DNA of 64,000 bases from Neptuniibacter sp. (GCF_024231755.1 NZ_JAAEQH010000105.1:21283-85282), one strand, 5' to 3'; shown: positions 18,112 through 28,290, numbered from the stretch's first letter. The notes: generated from the sequence alone by a model not told the origin. Numbers and translations are program-made.

Positions 18112-19956
18112 TTAGATTTCGCTGATATGGTTAACAAAATCGGCAGGTTCAACAACCCCGATCAAAGTCTTATTCGCTAGCATATTGCCCTCTGCATTGT
18201 AGAAGATCAACGCAGGCGGTCCGATCAGTGAATAAGCTTTGTTCAAGGCTTTGGCAGGATCATCATTTGCGGTCACATCCACTTTAATCAACCGGAATCG
18301 TTCCAGAGCTTTTTGAGAGTTAACATCCGCAAACGTTATGACTTCAAGCTCTATACAGGACACACACCAATCAGCATAAAAATCCAGCATAACAGGAAGG
18401 CCCTGAGCCTTGGCATCGATCAATTGCTGATCCAGTTGCTCAGGAGTAGTAACTACAATGAATGGAAGCTTTGTACTCTGTTCAGCTGAAGCGCCGGCAA
18501 AGCCCTTCAGCGGGTAGATCAGGCTTTTATTACCTCCCAATGCACCAGCCATCAAAGACAGCGCATAGACAAACACGATCAAGCCTATGCCTTTCCCAAG
18601 ATGCGACGAAGCCGAGGATTTTTTATCCAGTTTGGTCAATACACCCATGTAAACCGACGAAACAATCAGAACAATGGCTGTTAACCACATAGTAACGACG
18701 GTTGGAACAATTCGGTCCAGCATCCAGATAGCCAGGAGCAGCAACAACACTCCAAAGAATGCTTTTACTTTCTCCATCCATAACCCTGCATGAGGTAGTA
18801 GCTTACCTGCAGAAGTACCAACCAGAAGAATAGGTACACCCATGCCCAGACTCATGGAGAAAAGTGCGCTACCACCCAGAATGGGATCACCTGTTTGACC
18901 AATATAAATCAGTGCGCCCGCCAGTGGCGCAGCCATGCAGGGTCCTACAATCAGTGCAGATAGGAAGCCCATAATCGCAACACCCGTAACTGTTCCGCCT
19001 TCCTGGCTGTTGCTGGCCTTACTTAAACGTGTCTGTAGACTATTCGGCAACTGAAGTTCATAGAAACCAAACATCGAAAGCGATAACAGTACAAAGACAA
19101 AACTGAATACACCAATTATCCACGGGTTCTGGAACATCGCCTGCAGATTTTCGCCAAACAGTCCTGCAAAGATTCCCGCAAGGGTATATGTAACCGCCAC
19201 AGCAAGCACATAAACCAGAGAAAGGAAGAAACCTCTAGAAGCAGTAACATGTCTTCCCTGCCCCGCTATAATGCTGGACAAGATAGGAATCATTGGAAAT
19301 ACGCACGGAGTGAATGAGAGTGCCAGACCTGCAATAAAGAAAGCACCCAGAGTCACCAGCAGATCCCCCTGCCCAATCATCTGTGCAAACTGATCCTGCT
19401 CACTTAATACCGTTGTCTGCGGTGGTGTGATTAGTGTTGGGGATACTTTCTGTTCTTTAGCAGCAATAGATGTCTCCTGCACAGCAGGAGTGATACCTGA
19501 AACTTTAACCTCTTTAGTCACCGGCGGGTAACAGATACCCCCTTCCCAGCACCCCTGATAGGTCACTTCCAGAGTGTCATCTACAACTTCAGATGAGAGA
19601 CTGGCCAGATCAAAGCTGACCTCAGCTCGGTTGTGGTAAACCCAAACTTTGCCGAACAAAGGATCGTCTTTCTGCTTGGCTTCCGCGTTTGAACGGTTAA
19701 GAATCTTTGTTTCACTATTATTCTTGAGCTCAATTCGGTCACGATAGAGATAATAATCGTCAGGTATATCCCAATAGAGGTTTAATTTATTCCCCTCTTG
19801 GATGTGCCCAAAAACAAAAGCTTTTTCGACCTCTAGAGGTCCATTGTTAGAGAAGGGGCTATTATCAAATAAACCGGCGCTAGCTGGCAGGCTGATAATT
19901 GAAGCAAAGGAAACAAATAAAAATAATCCAAGCTTCTGTTTTAGATTCCTAAACAC
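18112..19956 (-). CDS. dsbD: Thiol:disulfide interchange protein DsbD
   Basis: A 614-residue transmembrane reductase that moves electrons from cytoplasmic thioredoxin to periplasmic thiol proteins. All three domains are visible. After a signal peptide ending near LPASA, the periplasmic alpha domain has its cysteine pair in QGCWEGGICYPP. The eight-helix beta domain has its cysteines in FTPCVFPMIP and VGPCMAAPL. The C-terminal thioredoxin-like gamma domain has DFYADWCVSCIELE. The start appears to be GTG. The long upstream gap (373 bases) is shared with DAHP synthase, which is divergent. Confidence 0.94.
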   Translation of the reverse strand: MFRNLKQKLGLFLFVSFASIISLPASAGLFDNSPFSNNGPLEVEKAFVFGHIQEGNKLNLYWDIPDDYYLYRDRIELKNNSETKILNRSNAEAKQKDDPLFGKVWVYHNRAEVSFDLASLSSEVVDDTLEVTYQGCWEGGICYPPVTKEVKVSGITPAVQETSIAAKEQKVSPTLITPPQTTVLSEQDQFAQMIGQGDLLVTLGAFFIAGLALSFTPCVFPMIPILSSIIAGQGRHVTASRGFFLSLVYVLAVAVTYTLAGIFAGLFGENLQAMFQNPWIIGVFSFVFVLLSLSMFGFYELQLPNSLQTRLSKASNSQEGGTVTGVAIMGFLSALIVGPCMAAPLAGALIYIGQTGDPILGGSALFSMSLGMGVPILLVGTSAGKLLPHAGLWMEKVKAFFGVLLLLLAIWMLDRIVPTVVTMWLTAIVLIVSSVYMGVLTKLDKKSSASSHLGKGIGLIVFVYALSLMAGALGGNKSLIYPLKGFAGASAEQSTKLPFIVVTTPEQLDQQLIDAKAQGLPVMLDFYADWCVSCIELEVITFADVNSQKALERFRLIKVDVTANDDPAKALNKAYSLIGPPALIFYNAEGNMLANKTLIGVVEPADFVNHISEI

Positions 19957-20329
19957 ACAGATTCCTTAAATCTAATGGCAATCGTCCCATTGACCATTTT
20001 TTAACGTCAGAGTTCGCCAAATTTCAGTCCATTTTTAAATATATTACCGGACATTAGCAATCTCGAATAAAGCTATTTCTAAGTGTACCACGGCAACCTG
20101 TAATTTCATGACAGCTCTTTAAAACAGCCAATACTGAGCCAGATCAGAAATATTCCCTAATTTCAGGCTGTAATTGCCAGATTAGCCCCTCCGTATACTT
20201 ATAACCGACATAGGTTTGTGGTAAAAAAGGCGTCACATTGACATAGAGTCTAGGGAACCGAAGTGATCGCCACATAATTTCATCTTAATTCGTGGCAATG
20301 CGGCTTCTCTAAAGCAGGATAAATTAATA
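19957..20329. other. Divergent intergenic region, dsbD / DAHP synthase
   Basis: 373 bases between divergent genes. A TTGACA hexamer occurs near 20237 on the plus strand but no good -10 box lies 16-18 bases later, so I do not call a promoter. No ORF, hairpin or TyrR-like box was recognised. Confidence 0.5.
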
Positions 20330-21397
20330 ATGACTGATACACGCGTTGAAGATTTAAACATTGAATCAAATACCGTCCTGGTTTCTCCGGACGCACTAAA
20401 AGCAGAGATGCCTATCTCTGAGAAAGCAGCTGCTGCAGTAATGCAGGGCCGCTCTGTTGTTCGTGACATTCTGGATCGCAAAGATCCACGTCTTTTTGTT
20501 GTGGTAGGTCCATGCTCTATCCACGACACAGAAGCAGCTATCGAATACGGTAAGAAGCTGGTTGAACTGCAGGAAAAAGTAAAAGATTCTTTGTATCTGG
20601 TAATGCGTGTTTATTTTGAAAAACCACGTACCACTGTTGGCTGGAAAGGCCTGATCAACGACCCTCACTTGAACGACTCCTTTGAGATCGAAGAAGGCCT
20701 GCACATTGCGCGTAAGCTTCTTCTTGACCTGTCTGAGCTAGGCCTACCGCTAGCCACTGAAGCGCTGGACCCTATCTCACCACAGTACATGCAGGACTTG
20801 ATCGCATGGTCTGCGATCGGTGCACGCACAACTGAGTCTCAGACTCACCGTGAGATGTCTTCAGGTCTGTCATGTGCGGTTGGTTTCAAAAACGGTACTG
20901 ATGGTGGCCTTGAAGTGGCGACTAACGCACTAAAATCAGTTAGCGCTCCACACCGCTTCCTGGGTATCAATGCAGAAGGTCAGGTATCCATTGTTCACAC
21001 TAAAGGCAACCAGTACGGTCACGTTGTACTACGTGGTGGTGGCGGAAAGCCAAACTACGATTCAGTGAACGTTGCTATCTGCGAGCAGGCCCTGGAAAAA
21101 GCGGGTCTGGCAAACAACATCATGATCGACTGTAGCCACGCCAACTCCAGCAAAGACCCGGCTTTGCAGCCGCTGGTAGCAGAAAACGCAGCTAACCAGA
21201 TTCTGGAAGGAAACAAATCCATTGTTGGCCTGATGATTGAAAGTAATCTGGGTTGGGGCAACCAGTCTATTCCTGACAATCTGGAAGATCTGGAATACGG
21301 TGTTTCTGTAACTGATGCTTGTATCGACTGGGATGCTACTGAGAAATGCCTGGTTGAGATGAATGAGAAACTGAAAGAGGTTCTACCGAACCGCTAA
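20330..21397 (+). CDS. 3-deoxy-7-phosphoheptulonate (DAHP) synthase, AroF/AroG/AroH class
   Basis: A 355-residue class I DAHP synthase that joins phosphoenolpyruvate and erythrose 4-phosphate at the entry of the shikimate pathway. Conserved blocks include VVGPCSIHD (metal-binding Cys), VYFEKPRTTVGWKGLINDPH, ATEALDPISPQY, GARTTESQTHRE and MIDCSHANSSKD. The N-terminus resembles the tyrosine-sensitive AroF isozyme more than AroG, but the feedback specificity is not certain from reading alone. It is a single gene followed by a strong terminator. Confidence 0.95.
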   Translation: MTDTRVEDLNIESNTVLVSPDALKAEMPISEKAAAAVMQGRSVVRDILDRKDPRLFVVVGPCSIHDTEAAIEYGKKLVELQEKVKDSLYLVMRVYFEKPRTTVGWKGLINDPHLNDSFEIEEGLHIARKLLLDLSELGLPLATEALDPISPQYMQDLIAWSAIGARTTESQTHREMSSGLSCAVGFKNGTDGGLEVATNALKSVSAPHRFLGINAEGQVSIVHTKGNQYGHVVLRGGGGKPNYDSVNVAICEQALEKAGLANNIMIDCSHANSSKDPALQPLVAENAANQILEGNKSIVGLMIESNLGWGNQSIPDNLEDLEYGVSVTDACIDWDATEKCLVEMNEKLKEVLPNR

Positions 21398-21414
21398 TTC
21401 CTTCTCTAAACGAT

Positions 21415-21450
21415 AAAAAGCGCATGCAGTATGGCTGATGCGCTTTTTTT
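21415..21450 (+). terminator. Intrinsic terminator after DAHP synthase
   Basis: AAAAAGCGCAT and ATGCGCTTTTTTT form a stem with a 12-base loop and a run of seven T residues, 18 bases after the stop codon. The opposite side carries an A run, so it may also end the convergent Hpt gene. Confidence 0.88.
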
Positions 21451-21467
21451 GTACCTGTAGAAGCTGA

Positions 21468-22580
21468 TCAAATATAAACGCTTTCCAGATCTTCCCTTAC
21501 TAGCTGGTTAAAGATATCAACGTAATCAGGGTTAAATCGAAGGCCCTTCTCACTGTTCATTGAACGCAGCACCTTAGCAACCGCAATCTTGGCATTATGT
21601 TCGACTCTGGCTTTGCGGTACTGTTGCTGATAATAACGTACAAGCGCTAAAATCATCCCTCCCGGGTTGATCTCTTCACCGGCAAGCCCTTCAGGCACTC
21701 CCTTACCATCATAACGGGCAAAGCTATGCTCAATCATCTCTGCAGCCGATAACCATTTACCACCAAGTTTTAGAAAACCTGCAGTCAGCTCCAGCTGCTC
21801 AGATACGCGCTGTTTCTCCCAACAATCACTGTCCGGTAGTATTTCGAAAATTGGCGAAGTAACAAATTTACTACCCAGCAGATTCATATAAAGTGCTGCG
21901 CTTATCTGATCATCACTCACTTTATTAGTGAGGTGCTTATTAATGTAAGTACAGATGCCCAGAAGTCGATCGACTTTACACTGATGCTGTAACGATTTGG
22001 AACGCATAATATCTGAGATACGTTGCATAAATTCGAGGTCAGAGAAGTTCTTCAGTTTTTCCTGTTTTTCCAAACGCTCGAGGATCTTTTCGCTGACATC
22101 TTCAGTAGCAGTTAACGCACCAGAGAGACTATCTAAGGTTTTAAGAATAACGTCTTCACGCTTATCAGGCTCTGTTTTAAAAACCTGATCAACACTGGTT
22201 TGTAGTACAAGGATATTATTTTCTGCAATTTCATTCCCTGCAATTGCAGAGGCGACCAACTGCTCCAGACGCTGAAAAATATAGGTCATAAACTCACCGC
22301 AAGGAGGTGTATATGTGTACTCACCTTTGCGCATCTGTGACACAAGATCTTCAAGACGGTGGCAGATATCAGCTATATCGTCCAGAAACACCATATGGCA
22401 GTTACCCTTAAGAGAATGAACTGCACGAAACATCTCATGCACAACATCCTCCTGGTAGCTGCAATTCAGAGTACTAAAGCAGATATCCAGCTCATCCATT
22501 GCCTCCCTAAAACTGGTGTAGAACTCAGTTTTAAGCTCATCACTTAATGATTGAAAGGCATTGTAGTTATCTTGAGACAT
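21468..22580 (-). CDS. Hpt-domain protein with degenerate HD-GYP-like C-terminal domain
   Basis: A 370-residue soluble signalling protein. The N-terminal Hpt domain has the phospho-accepting histidine H55 in FRAVHSLKGN and the helix partner DIADICHRLEDLVSQMRKG. A linker leads to a region resembling the second half of HD-GYP phosphodiesterases (ARYDGKGVPEGLAGEEINPG near residues 280-299). The metal-binding HD pair that should come earlier is missing: YMNLLGSKF stands where LHDIGK is expected. So phosphodiesterase activity is doubtful and the module may be a phosphorelay output or binding domain. It follows the clpX terminator on the same strand and appears to be a single gene. The partner kinase is unknown; NahK- or ErcS-type hybrid kinases in this window are candidates by inference. 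Confidence 0.78.
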   Translation of the reverse strand: MSQDNYNAFQSLSDELKTEFYTSFREAMDELDICFSTLNCSYQEDVVHEMFRAVHSLKGNCHMVFLDDIADICHRLEDLVSQMRKGEYTYTPPCGEFMTYIFQRLEQLVASAIAGNEIAENNILVLQTSVDQVFKTEPDKREDVILKTLDSLSGALTATEDVSEKILERLEKQEKLKNFSDLEFMQRISDIMRSKSLQHQCKVDRLLGICTYINKHLTNKVSDDQISAALYMNLLGSKFVTSPIFEILPDSDCWEKQRVSEQLELTAGFLKLGGKWLSAAEMIEHSFARYDGKGVPEGLAGEEINPGGMILALVRYYQQQYRKARVEHNAKIAVAKVLRSMNSEKGLRFNPDYVDIFNQLVREDLESVYI

Positions 22581-22628
22581 TGATCACCATATGACTGACT
22601 GTATCCGGCTATCATAACCGTCACGCAT

Positions 22629-22659
22629 AAAAAAAGGATAGCAGAAATGCCATCCTTTT
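22629..22659 (-). terminator. Intrinsic terminator after clpX
   Basis: On the minus strand AAAAGGATGGCA, a short TTTC loop, and TGCTATCCTTTTTTT form a stem with one mismatch and a T run, about 40 bases after the clpX stop. Confidence 0.8.
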
Positions 22660-22697
22660 CTTTATGTATTTTAGTAAGTTAGACCAATTATGATCAA

Positions 22698-23987
22698 TTA
22701 ATCCTCAGGTACAGCTTTTTGCTGTTCCATGTTTTCGTAAATCAGAATTGGATCATTATCACCATTGATAACACCTTCATCGATCACGACTTTACTTACA
22801 TTATCCATCGACGGCAGTTGATACATAATATCCAGCAGCGTGGCTTCCATGATTGAGCGAAGGCCACGAGCACCCGTTTTACGTTCCAACGCCTTCTGAG
22901 CCACCGCTTGAAGCGCAGTTTCACGGAAATCAACCTCAGCCCCCTCCATATCAAACAACGCTGCGTACTGCTTAGTCAGGCTGTTTTTAGGCTCAGTCAA
23001 AATCTGGATCAATGCCTCTTCATCCAGCTCAGCCAGTGTCGCAATCATCGGTAGACGACCAACGAACTCTGGTATTAGACCGTACTTAACCAGATCTTCG
23101 GCTTCCATTTCCATCAAACTGTCAGAAACAGTTTTCTCTTCATCTTTGCTCTTAACAACAGCACTGAAGCCAATAGAGCTTTTCTCTGAGCGATCACGGA
23201 TTATCTGTTCAAGACCCGCGAATGCGCCACCACAGATAAACAGGATATTAGAAGTATCAACCTGCAGGAACTCCTGCTGAGGATGCTTACGACCACCCTG
23301 AGGTGGAACAGAAGCGACTGTACCCTCAATGAGTTTCAGCAGAGCCTGCTGGACACCTTCACCCGATACATCACGTGTAATAGATGGGTTGTCAGACTTA
23401 CGCGATATTTTGTCGATCTCATCGATGTAAACAATACCCAACTGGGCTTTCTCAACATCGTAGTCACACTTCTGTAGAAGCTTCTGAATAATATTCTCTA
23501 CATCTTCACCGACATAACCCGCTTCAGTCAGCGTAGTCGCATCAGCAATGGTAAATGGCACATTCAGAAGGCGCGCCAGAGTCTGAGCCAGCAGAGTTTT
23601 ACCGCTACCGGTTGGGCCGATAAGTAGAATATTACTCTTACCCAGCTCAACTTCAGAATTGCTGCTTTTCTGGAAACGCAGACGCTTATAGTGGTTATAA
23701 ACCGCTACTGCAAGAACCTTCTTAGCTCGCTCCTGACCTATAACATACTCATCTAAGGCTGCACTCAGCTCAGATGGTGTAGGAAGGTGATCTCCCTCTT
23801 CCTGAGGCTCAGCATCCTGAATCTCTTCACGAATGATATCGTTACACAGATCTACACATTCGTCGCAGATAAAAACAGAAGGCCCTGCAATCAGCTTCCG
23901 TACTTCATCCTGGCTTTTGCCACAGAATGAACAGTACAACAGCTTGCCGCTATCATCTCCGTCCTTACCTTTGATTTCGTCGGTCAT
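22698..23987 (-). CDS. clpX: ATP-dependent Clp protease ATP-binding subunit ClpX
   Basis: A 429-residue AAA+ unfoldase that feeds substrates to ClpP. It has the N-terminal zinc-binding domain with four cysteines (CSFCGKSQ and [10 protein letters not shown]), Walker [15 protein letters not shown] near residues 120-133, Walker [11 protein letters not shown], sensor regions and the [13 protein letters not shown] motif. An IGF-type ClpP-binding loop (SSIGFSAVV) is present near residue 270. It is 121 bases downstream of clpP on the same strand, probably with the tig-clpP-clpX cluster. No lon gene follows: the next gene is the Hpt protein behind a terminator. Confidence 0.97.
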   Translation of the reverse strand: MTDEIKGKDGDDSGKLLYCSFCGKSQDEVRKLIAGPSVFICDECVDLCNDIIREEIQDAEPQEEGDHLPTPSELSAALDEYVIGQERAKKVLAVAVYNHYKRLRFQKSSNSEVELGKSNILLIGPTGSGKTLLAQTLARLLNVPFTIADATTLTEAGYVGEDVENIIQKLLQKCDYDVEKAQLGIVYIDEIDKISRKSDNPSITRDVSGEGVQQALLKLIEGTVASVPPQGGRKHPQQEFLQVDTSNILFICGGAFAGLEQIIRDRSEKSSIGFSAVVKSKDEEKTVSDSLMEMEAEDLVKYGLIPEFVGRLPMIATLAELDEEALIQILTEPKNSLTKQYAALFDMEGAEVDFRETALQAVAQKALERKTGARGLRSIMEATLLDIMYQLPSMDNVSKVVIDEGVINGDNDPILIYENMEQQKAVPED

Positions 23988-24108
23988 TCGACTTCCTCGT
24001 ATTACTAATCAGGGTATTAACCCTATATTGATACTTGCCTCAATCTTTTCAACCCTACAGAGGGCATTAATGAGTATAGTAACAATTACAAAAATTCTTT
24101 ATTTCGCG

Positions 24109-24735
24109 TTACTCAGCGTTACGACGATCAAGCACTTCATCGATCAAGCCGTACTCTTTAGCGGCATAAGGATCCATAAAGTTGTCACGATCAGTGTCAC
24201 GAGAGATTGTCTCAAGGTCCTGACCTGTATGCTCAGACAACAAACGATTCAATTTTTCACGGATACTCAGGATCTCTTTAGTGTGGATCTCGATATCCGT
24301 CGCCTGCCCCTGATAACCACCCAACGGCTGATGAATCATAACGCGGGAGTTCGGTAGTGCAAAACGCTTACCCTCTGCACCGCCTGCCAGCAGGAATGCA
24401 CCCATGCTCGCTGCCTGACCCAGACACATTGTACTGACATCAGGTTTGATAAACTGCATTGTGTCATAAATAGACATACCAGCAGTCACAGAACCACCCG
24501 GTGAATTGATGTAAAGATGAATATCTTTATCCGGGTTTTCCGCTTCCAGGAATAACAACTGAGCCACTACCAGATTAGCCATATGATCTTCTACTGGACC
24601 AACCAGAAAGATCACACGCTCTTTTAACAGACGGGAATAGATATCATAAGCGCGTTCACCACGTGCAGACTGCTCAACTACCATAGGAACAAGACTGCTC
24701 AGGATATCAGCACCACCTTTTCCAAAATCCGTCAT
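24109..24735 (-). CDS. clpP: ATP-dependent Clp protease proteolytic subunit ClpP
   Basis: A 208-residue serine protease subunit that forms the tetradecameric chamber. The catalytic serine is in [11 protein letters not shown] and the histidine in [12 protein letters not shown], with the aspartate in DTDRDNFM. The oligomer motif [17 protein letters not shown] is present. Normal length. It lies between tig and clpX, in the conserved order. The tig terminator precedes it, so it probably has its own promoter in the 165 bases upstream. Confidence 0.97.
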   Translation of the reverse strand: MTDFGKGGADILSSLVPMVVEQSARGERAYDIYSRLLKERVIFLVGPVEDHMANLVVAQLLFLEAENPDKDIHLYINSPGGSVTAGMSIYDTMQFIKPDVSTMCLGQAASMGAFLLAGGAEGKRFALPNSRVMIHQPLGGYQGQATDIEIHTKEILSIREKLNRLLSEHTGQDLETISRDTDRDNFMDPYAAKEYGLIDEVLDRRNAE

Positions 24736-24837
24736 TTAACACTCCTTAAACGGAAAAAAACAAAACCAAGCACTCGATAATACTACGTTACCCAGTACAG
24801 ACAAGAGCCTGAGCGCTTGAGTTCACAAATAACAGGC

Positions 24838-24874
24838 AAAAAAAACGACAGTCAGGTTACTGACTGCCGTTTTT
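24838..24874 (-). terminator. Intrinsic terminator after tig
   Basis: On the minus strand AAAAACGGCAGTCA, a 6-base loop, and TGACTGTCGTTTTTTTT form a stem with one mismatch or wobble and an eight-T run, about 27 bases after the tig stop. Confidence 0.88.
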
Positions 24875-24900
24875 CTAGAATTGCTTGACTGAAAATATAA

Positions 24901-26235
24901 TTATTCAGCAGCTTCTTCAGCTGGCGCTTCTGGCTGCTCAGGCTTGATCGCATCTTCGTAGCTAACTTCTACTTCAGATACTTTTGCCGCACCCAGAAGA
25001 GTATCTACACACTGCTCTTCCAGAACCAAGCCTTTGATCTGGTTCAGCATCTCTTCGTTGCCCATGTACCAGTCAATAACCTGCTGAGGATCCTGGTAAG
25101 TTTCAGCCATCTCTTCCAGAGTTGACTTAACGCGAGCTTCATCAGCTTCCAGCTCATTAACCTTGATAACTTCCTGCATCAGCAGACCGATCTTAACGCG
25201 ACGGTCAGCCTGATCAGAGAACATCTCTTTTGGCAGAGCATTTGGATCCATACCAGAATCAGCACCCGCAAACTGCATTACTGCCTGACGACGCAGGTTA
25301 TCGATTTCACCATCGATCAGCGCAGCTGGAACTTCAATTGGGTTGATTTCCAGAAGTTTGGAGAAGACCTGATCTTTCAGCTTCATTTTCAGAGACTGAT
25401 TCAGTTCACGCTCCATGTTCTTACGTACTTCGCCACGGAAAGCTTCTTCTGTCTTTTCTTCCAGACCAAACTTCTCGAAGAACTCTTCGTTTAGCTCAGC
25501 CAGAATCTGTTCAGAAACTGTGTGAACTTTCACTTTGAATACTGCATCTTTACCCTGCAGGTTTTCAGCCTGGTACTGCTCAGGGAATGTAACGTTCAGC
25601 TCAACGTCGTCACCTGCTTTAGCACCAGCCAGGCCTGTTTCGAAACCTGGGATCATTGTGTTGGAGCCCAATACCAGATCCATGCCTTCGCCTTTACCGC
25701 CATCAAAAGCTTCGCCATCTACAAAGCCTTCGAAGTCGATGCGCAGACGGTCGCCATCAGTAGCTTCGCGCTCAACTTCAGACCAGTCAGCCTGCTGCTT
25801 ACGCAAAGTTTCAATCATCTGATCCAGATCAGCGTCCTGCACATCAGCAGATTTTTTCTCAACTTCAACAGCAGAGAAATCAGCCAGTTCAATCACTGGG
25901 TAAACTTCAAACTTAGCTGTGTATTCCAGGTTTTCGCCTTCAACATCTTTAGTGAAGTCAATTGCTGGTGTACCCGCTGGAGTCAGCTCTTCCTGCTGGA
26001 TAGCCTGATAAAAGCTTTCCTGAACTACCTGACCCAGTACTTCTTCGCGGATACCTTTGCCGTAGCGCTGTTTAACTACTTTTGTTGGTACCTTGCCTGG
26101 ACGGAAACCATCAATACGTACTGTACGTGCAGTCTGCTGGATGCGCTTGTTTACATCCTGATCGATGCGCTCTGCTGGTACAGAAATCGTCATCAGGCGT
26201 TCTAGGCCAGAAGTCGTTTCAACGGAAACTTGCAT
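24901..26235 (-). CDS. tig: Trigger factor
   Basis: A ribosome-associated chaperone and peptidyl-prolyl isomerase of about 444 residues. The N-terminal domain has the ribosome-binding signature GFRPGKVPTKVVKQRYG near residues 45-61. The central FKBP-type domain has GDRLRIDFEGFVDGEAFDGG and IPGFETGLAGAKAGD. The C-terminal helical domain ends in an acidic Ala/Glu/Pro-rich tail. The start at 26235 (MQVSVETTSGLERL) is chosen over an upstream GTG (26247), because the family begins MQVSVE and GAGG lies just before it. The tRNA operon lies upstream on the same strand. Confidence 0.96.
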   Translation of the reverse strand: MQVSVETTSGLERLMTISVPAERIDQDVNKRIQQTARTVRIDGFRPGKVPTKVVKQRYGKGIREEVLGQVVQESFYQAIQQEELTPAGTPAIDFTKDVEGENLEYTAKFEVYPVIELADFSAVEVEKKSADVQDADLDQMIETLRKQQADWSEVEREATDGDRLRIDFEGFVDGEAFDGGKGEGMDLVLGSNTMIPGFETGLAGAKAGDDVELNVTFPEQYQAENLQGKDAVFKVKVHTVSEQILAELNEEFFEKFGLEEKTEEAFRGEVRKNMERELNQSLKMKLKDQVFSKLLEINPIEVPAALIDGEIDNLRRQAVMQFAGADSGMDPNALPKEMFSDQADRRVKIGLLMQEVIKVNELEADEARVKSTLEEMAETYQDPQQVIDWYMGNEEMLNQIKGLVLEEQCVDTLLGAAKVSEVEVSYEDAIKPEQPEAPAEEAAE

Positions 26236-26247
26236 GTAATGCCTCAC

Positions 26248-26572
26248 AAATAAATTCGTACTTAATAATCTTTAACAGATCGGCGAGAAATACTACCGCC
26301 GCTTTGATCTGCGCAGTGCCCGATAAAAAACGAGCAAAATTAAAGCGCGAAATTTTCCGGCAATGGAAAGAATTAGTCAAGTTAAGTAGATGAAATAAAG
26401 CTTTATTATGAAATAAATTAATCAAGATTGACTTAGAGCGGAATTTTATAAATCACCAGGGCACAAAAAACCGAAATACTGATGCGGTAACAAGACAACC
26501 GAAGAGAAATCCCGCTATCTGAAAAACCAAGAAATGAGTAGAGATTAAGTACTAAGAGATGCTTGTAAGAAA
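26248..26572. other. Intergenic region between tRNA operon and tig
   Basis: 325 bases that should hold the tig promoter and the end of the tRNA transcript. I found no clear hairpin with a T tract on the minus strand and no confident promoter. The overlapping open frames here are chance reads. Confidence 0.5.
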
Positions 26573-26657
<85 letters not shown>

Positions 26658-26675
26658 AAGAAGTGATGCTTTTAA

Positions 26676-26751
26676 TGGGGTGGACAATGGGGCTCGAACC
26701 CACGACCGCTGGAATCACAATCCAGAGCTCTACCAACTGAGCTATGCCCAC
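26676..26751 (-). tRNA. tRNA-His(GUG), copy 2 in transcription order
   Basis: 76 bases including CCA. Acceptor GTGGGCA, D arm GCTCAGTTGGTAGAGC, anticodon loop TTGTGAT giving GUG. The discriminator is C73 and the base before the 5' end is G, the expected extra G-1 for histidine tRNA. It differs from the copy at 26881-26956 by one base pair in the anticodon stem (U-A here, C-G there). Confidence 0.97.
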
Positions 26752-26778
26752 CACAAAGAATTTCTTACAAGTAAAGAA

Positions 26779-26863
<85 letters not shown>

Positions 26864-26880
26864 AAAACCATAGAGAGAAA

Positions 26881-26956
26881 TGGGGTGGACAATGGGGCTC
26901 GAACCCACGACCGCCGGAATCACAATCCGGAGCTCTACCAACTGAGCTATGCCCAC
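26881..26956 (-). tRNA. tRNA-His(GUG), copy 1 in transcription order
   Basis: 76 bases with CCA, anticodon GUG, discriminator C73 and a G just upstream for G-1. The anticodon stem is CCGGA/TCCGG, against CTGGA/TCCAG in the other copy. Confidence 0.97.
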
Positions 26957-26975
26957 CATTACTCTCGCTAACAAA

Positions 26976-27052
26976 TGGCACGCCCACCAGGACTCGAACC
27001 TGGAACCTACGCCTTAGAAGGGCGTTGCTCTATCCAGTTGAGCTATAGGCGC
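26976..27052 (-). tRNA. tRNA-Arg(UCU)
   Basis: 77 bases with CCA. Acceptor GCGCCTA, D arm GCTCAACTGGATAGAGC, anticodon loop CTTCTAA in stem ACGCC/GGCGT giving anticodon UCU, T arm CCAGGTTCGAGTCCTGG. First gene of the tRNA operon. Confidence 0.97.
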
Positions 27053-27138
27053 CCTACAATTTGTCAGCCCTTAATGACTTACTCTCAATCCGGCCTACGA
27101 AAGGTCCTTTTCAAGCGCCTCGTCTTAAGGAGGTGCGA

Positions 27139-27167
27139 ATAATATACAGCTCATTTTTCAGCGTCAA
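27139..27167 (-). promoter_or_regulatory. Sigma-70 promoter of the tRNA operon
   Basis: On the minus strand TTGACG, a 17-base spacer and TATTAT, followed by a C-rich stretch (TCGCACCTCC) about where transcription would start. The tRNA-Arg 5' end is about 80 bases downstream. Near-consensus boxes and exact spacing make this a confident call. The GC-rich start region is typical of growth-rate-controlled stable RNA promoters. Confidence 0.8.
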
Positions 27168-27404
27168 CATTTTTTTTGATCTTTTAAACCTTTCAGTTTT
27201 TCTTGCTCAACATTCGAACAGATCTGCCTGATTTATAAGCAATTTTTCGAATTTTTGCCATATTTTGTCCTTACTGAGTAATTACGACTCCACCCTTAAG
27301 CCGCTTCCTTCATATTAAGCAAATCATTAAAAGCCCTTGGCGCTAATTCGCAACCATGAGAGAATTTGCCGCAGTTTATATTTTATGAAGGAACCTCCCT
27401 TTAA
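27168..27404. other. Upstream region of folD
   Basis: 237 bases between the tRNA promoter and folD, AT-rich near 27170-27290. It should hold the folD promoter; no matching -35/-10 pair was found with confidence. The folD ATG is preceded by GAAGGAACC, a good ribosome site. Confidence 0.45.
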
Positions 27405-28259
27405 ATGAGCGCGAAGATTATTGATGGCAAACAGATTGCCGCAGAAGTTCGCCGCCGTGTTGCTGACGGTGTTCAGCAGCGAATCAACGACGGTAAAAAA
27501 GCCCCATGCCTTGCTGTAATTCTGGTTGGTATGGACCCAGCCTCACAGGTATATGTACGTAACAAGAAAAACGCCTGTCAGGAAGTAGGCTTTGAGTCAC
27601 GCTCCTATGACCTCCCTGCTGAAACTAGTCAGCAGGAACTGCTTGATCTGGTAGATGAACTAAATAACGACTCTTCCGTTAACGGTATTCTGGTTCAACT
27701 ACCTCTTCCAGAGCATCTTGATGGTAACGAAATTCTGGAGCGCATCCTTCCAGAAAAAGATGTTGATGGCTTTCACGCATTTAACCTGGGCCGTCTGGCT
27801 CAACGTATGCCAGTACTTCGTCCATGCACACCTAAGGGCGTGATGACACTGCTCGACTCTACCGGCCAGCGTCTGCAGGGTATGGAAGCGGTTGTAGTGG
27901 GTGCGTCCAATATTGTTGGTCGCCCAATGAGCCTTGAGCTGTTGCTGGCAGGTTGTACGGTTACAACTACTCACCGATTTACTAAAGATCTTGAAGCGCA
28001 TGTTCGTCGTGCCGATCTTGTAGTTGTTGGCGTTGGTATTCCTGGCCTAGTTAAAGGTGAGTGGATTAAGGAAGGGGCTACCGTTATCGATGTAGGTATT
28101 AACCGCTTAGAAGATGGTCGCCTAGTTGGTGATGTAGGCTATGAAGAAGCAGAAAAGAATGCAGGCTTCATTACCCCTGTTCCAGGCGGTGTTGGTCCAA
28201 TGACTGTTGCTACACTGATGGAAAATACACTGGAAGCAGCAAACAAACAGGATTCGTAG
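27405..28259 (+). CDS. folD: Bifunctional methylenetetrahydrofolate dehydrogenase / cyclohydrolase
   Basis: A 284-residue cytoplasmic enzyme converting 5,10-methylene-THF to 10-formyl-THF with NADP. Conserved features are the [14 protein letters not shown] segment with the catalytic lysine, the [15 protein letters not shown] signature, [27 protein letters not shown] for nucleotide binding, and the C-terminal [19 protein letters not shown]. Normal length. It is convergent with cysS and ends in a strong shared terminator. Confidence 0.97.
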   Translation: MSAKIIDGKQIAAEVRRRVADGVQQRINDGKKAPCLAVILVGMDPASQVYVRNKKNACQEVGFESRSYDLPAETSQQELLDLVDELNNDSSVNGILVQLPLPEHLDGNEILERILPEKDVDGFHAFNLGRLAQRMPVLRPCTPKGVMTLLDSTGQRLQGMEAVVVGASNIVGRPMSLELLLAGCTVTTTHRFTKDLEAHVRRADLVVVGVGIPGLVKGEWIKEGATVIDVGINRLEDGRLVGDVGYEEAEKNAGFITPVPGGVGPMTVATLMENTLEAANKQDS

Positions 28260-28290
28260 AGACTACCGCATTCACGGTAATGACGATAAT

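Noticed and set aside
20237..20265. Sigma-70 promoter for DAHP synthase
   Set aside because: TTGACA is perfect but no acceptable -10 hexamer lies at 16-18 bases.
25522..26205. Long open frame antisense to tig
   Set aside because: Shadow of the trigger factor gene, with Phe/Cys-rich text and no domain features.
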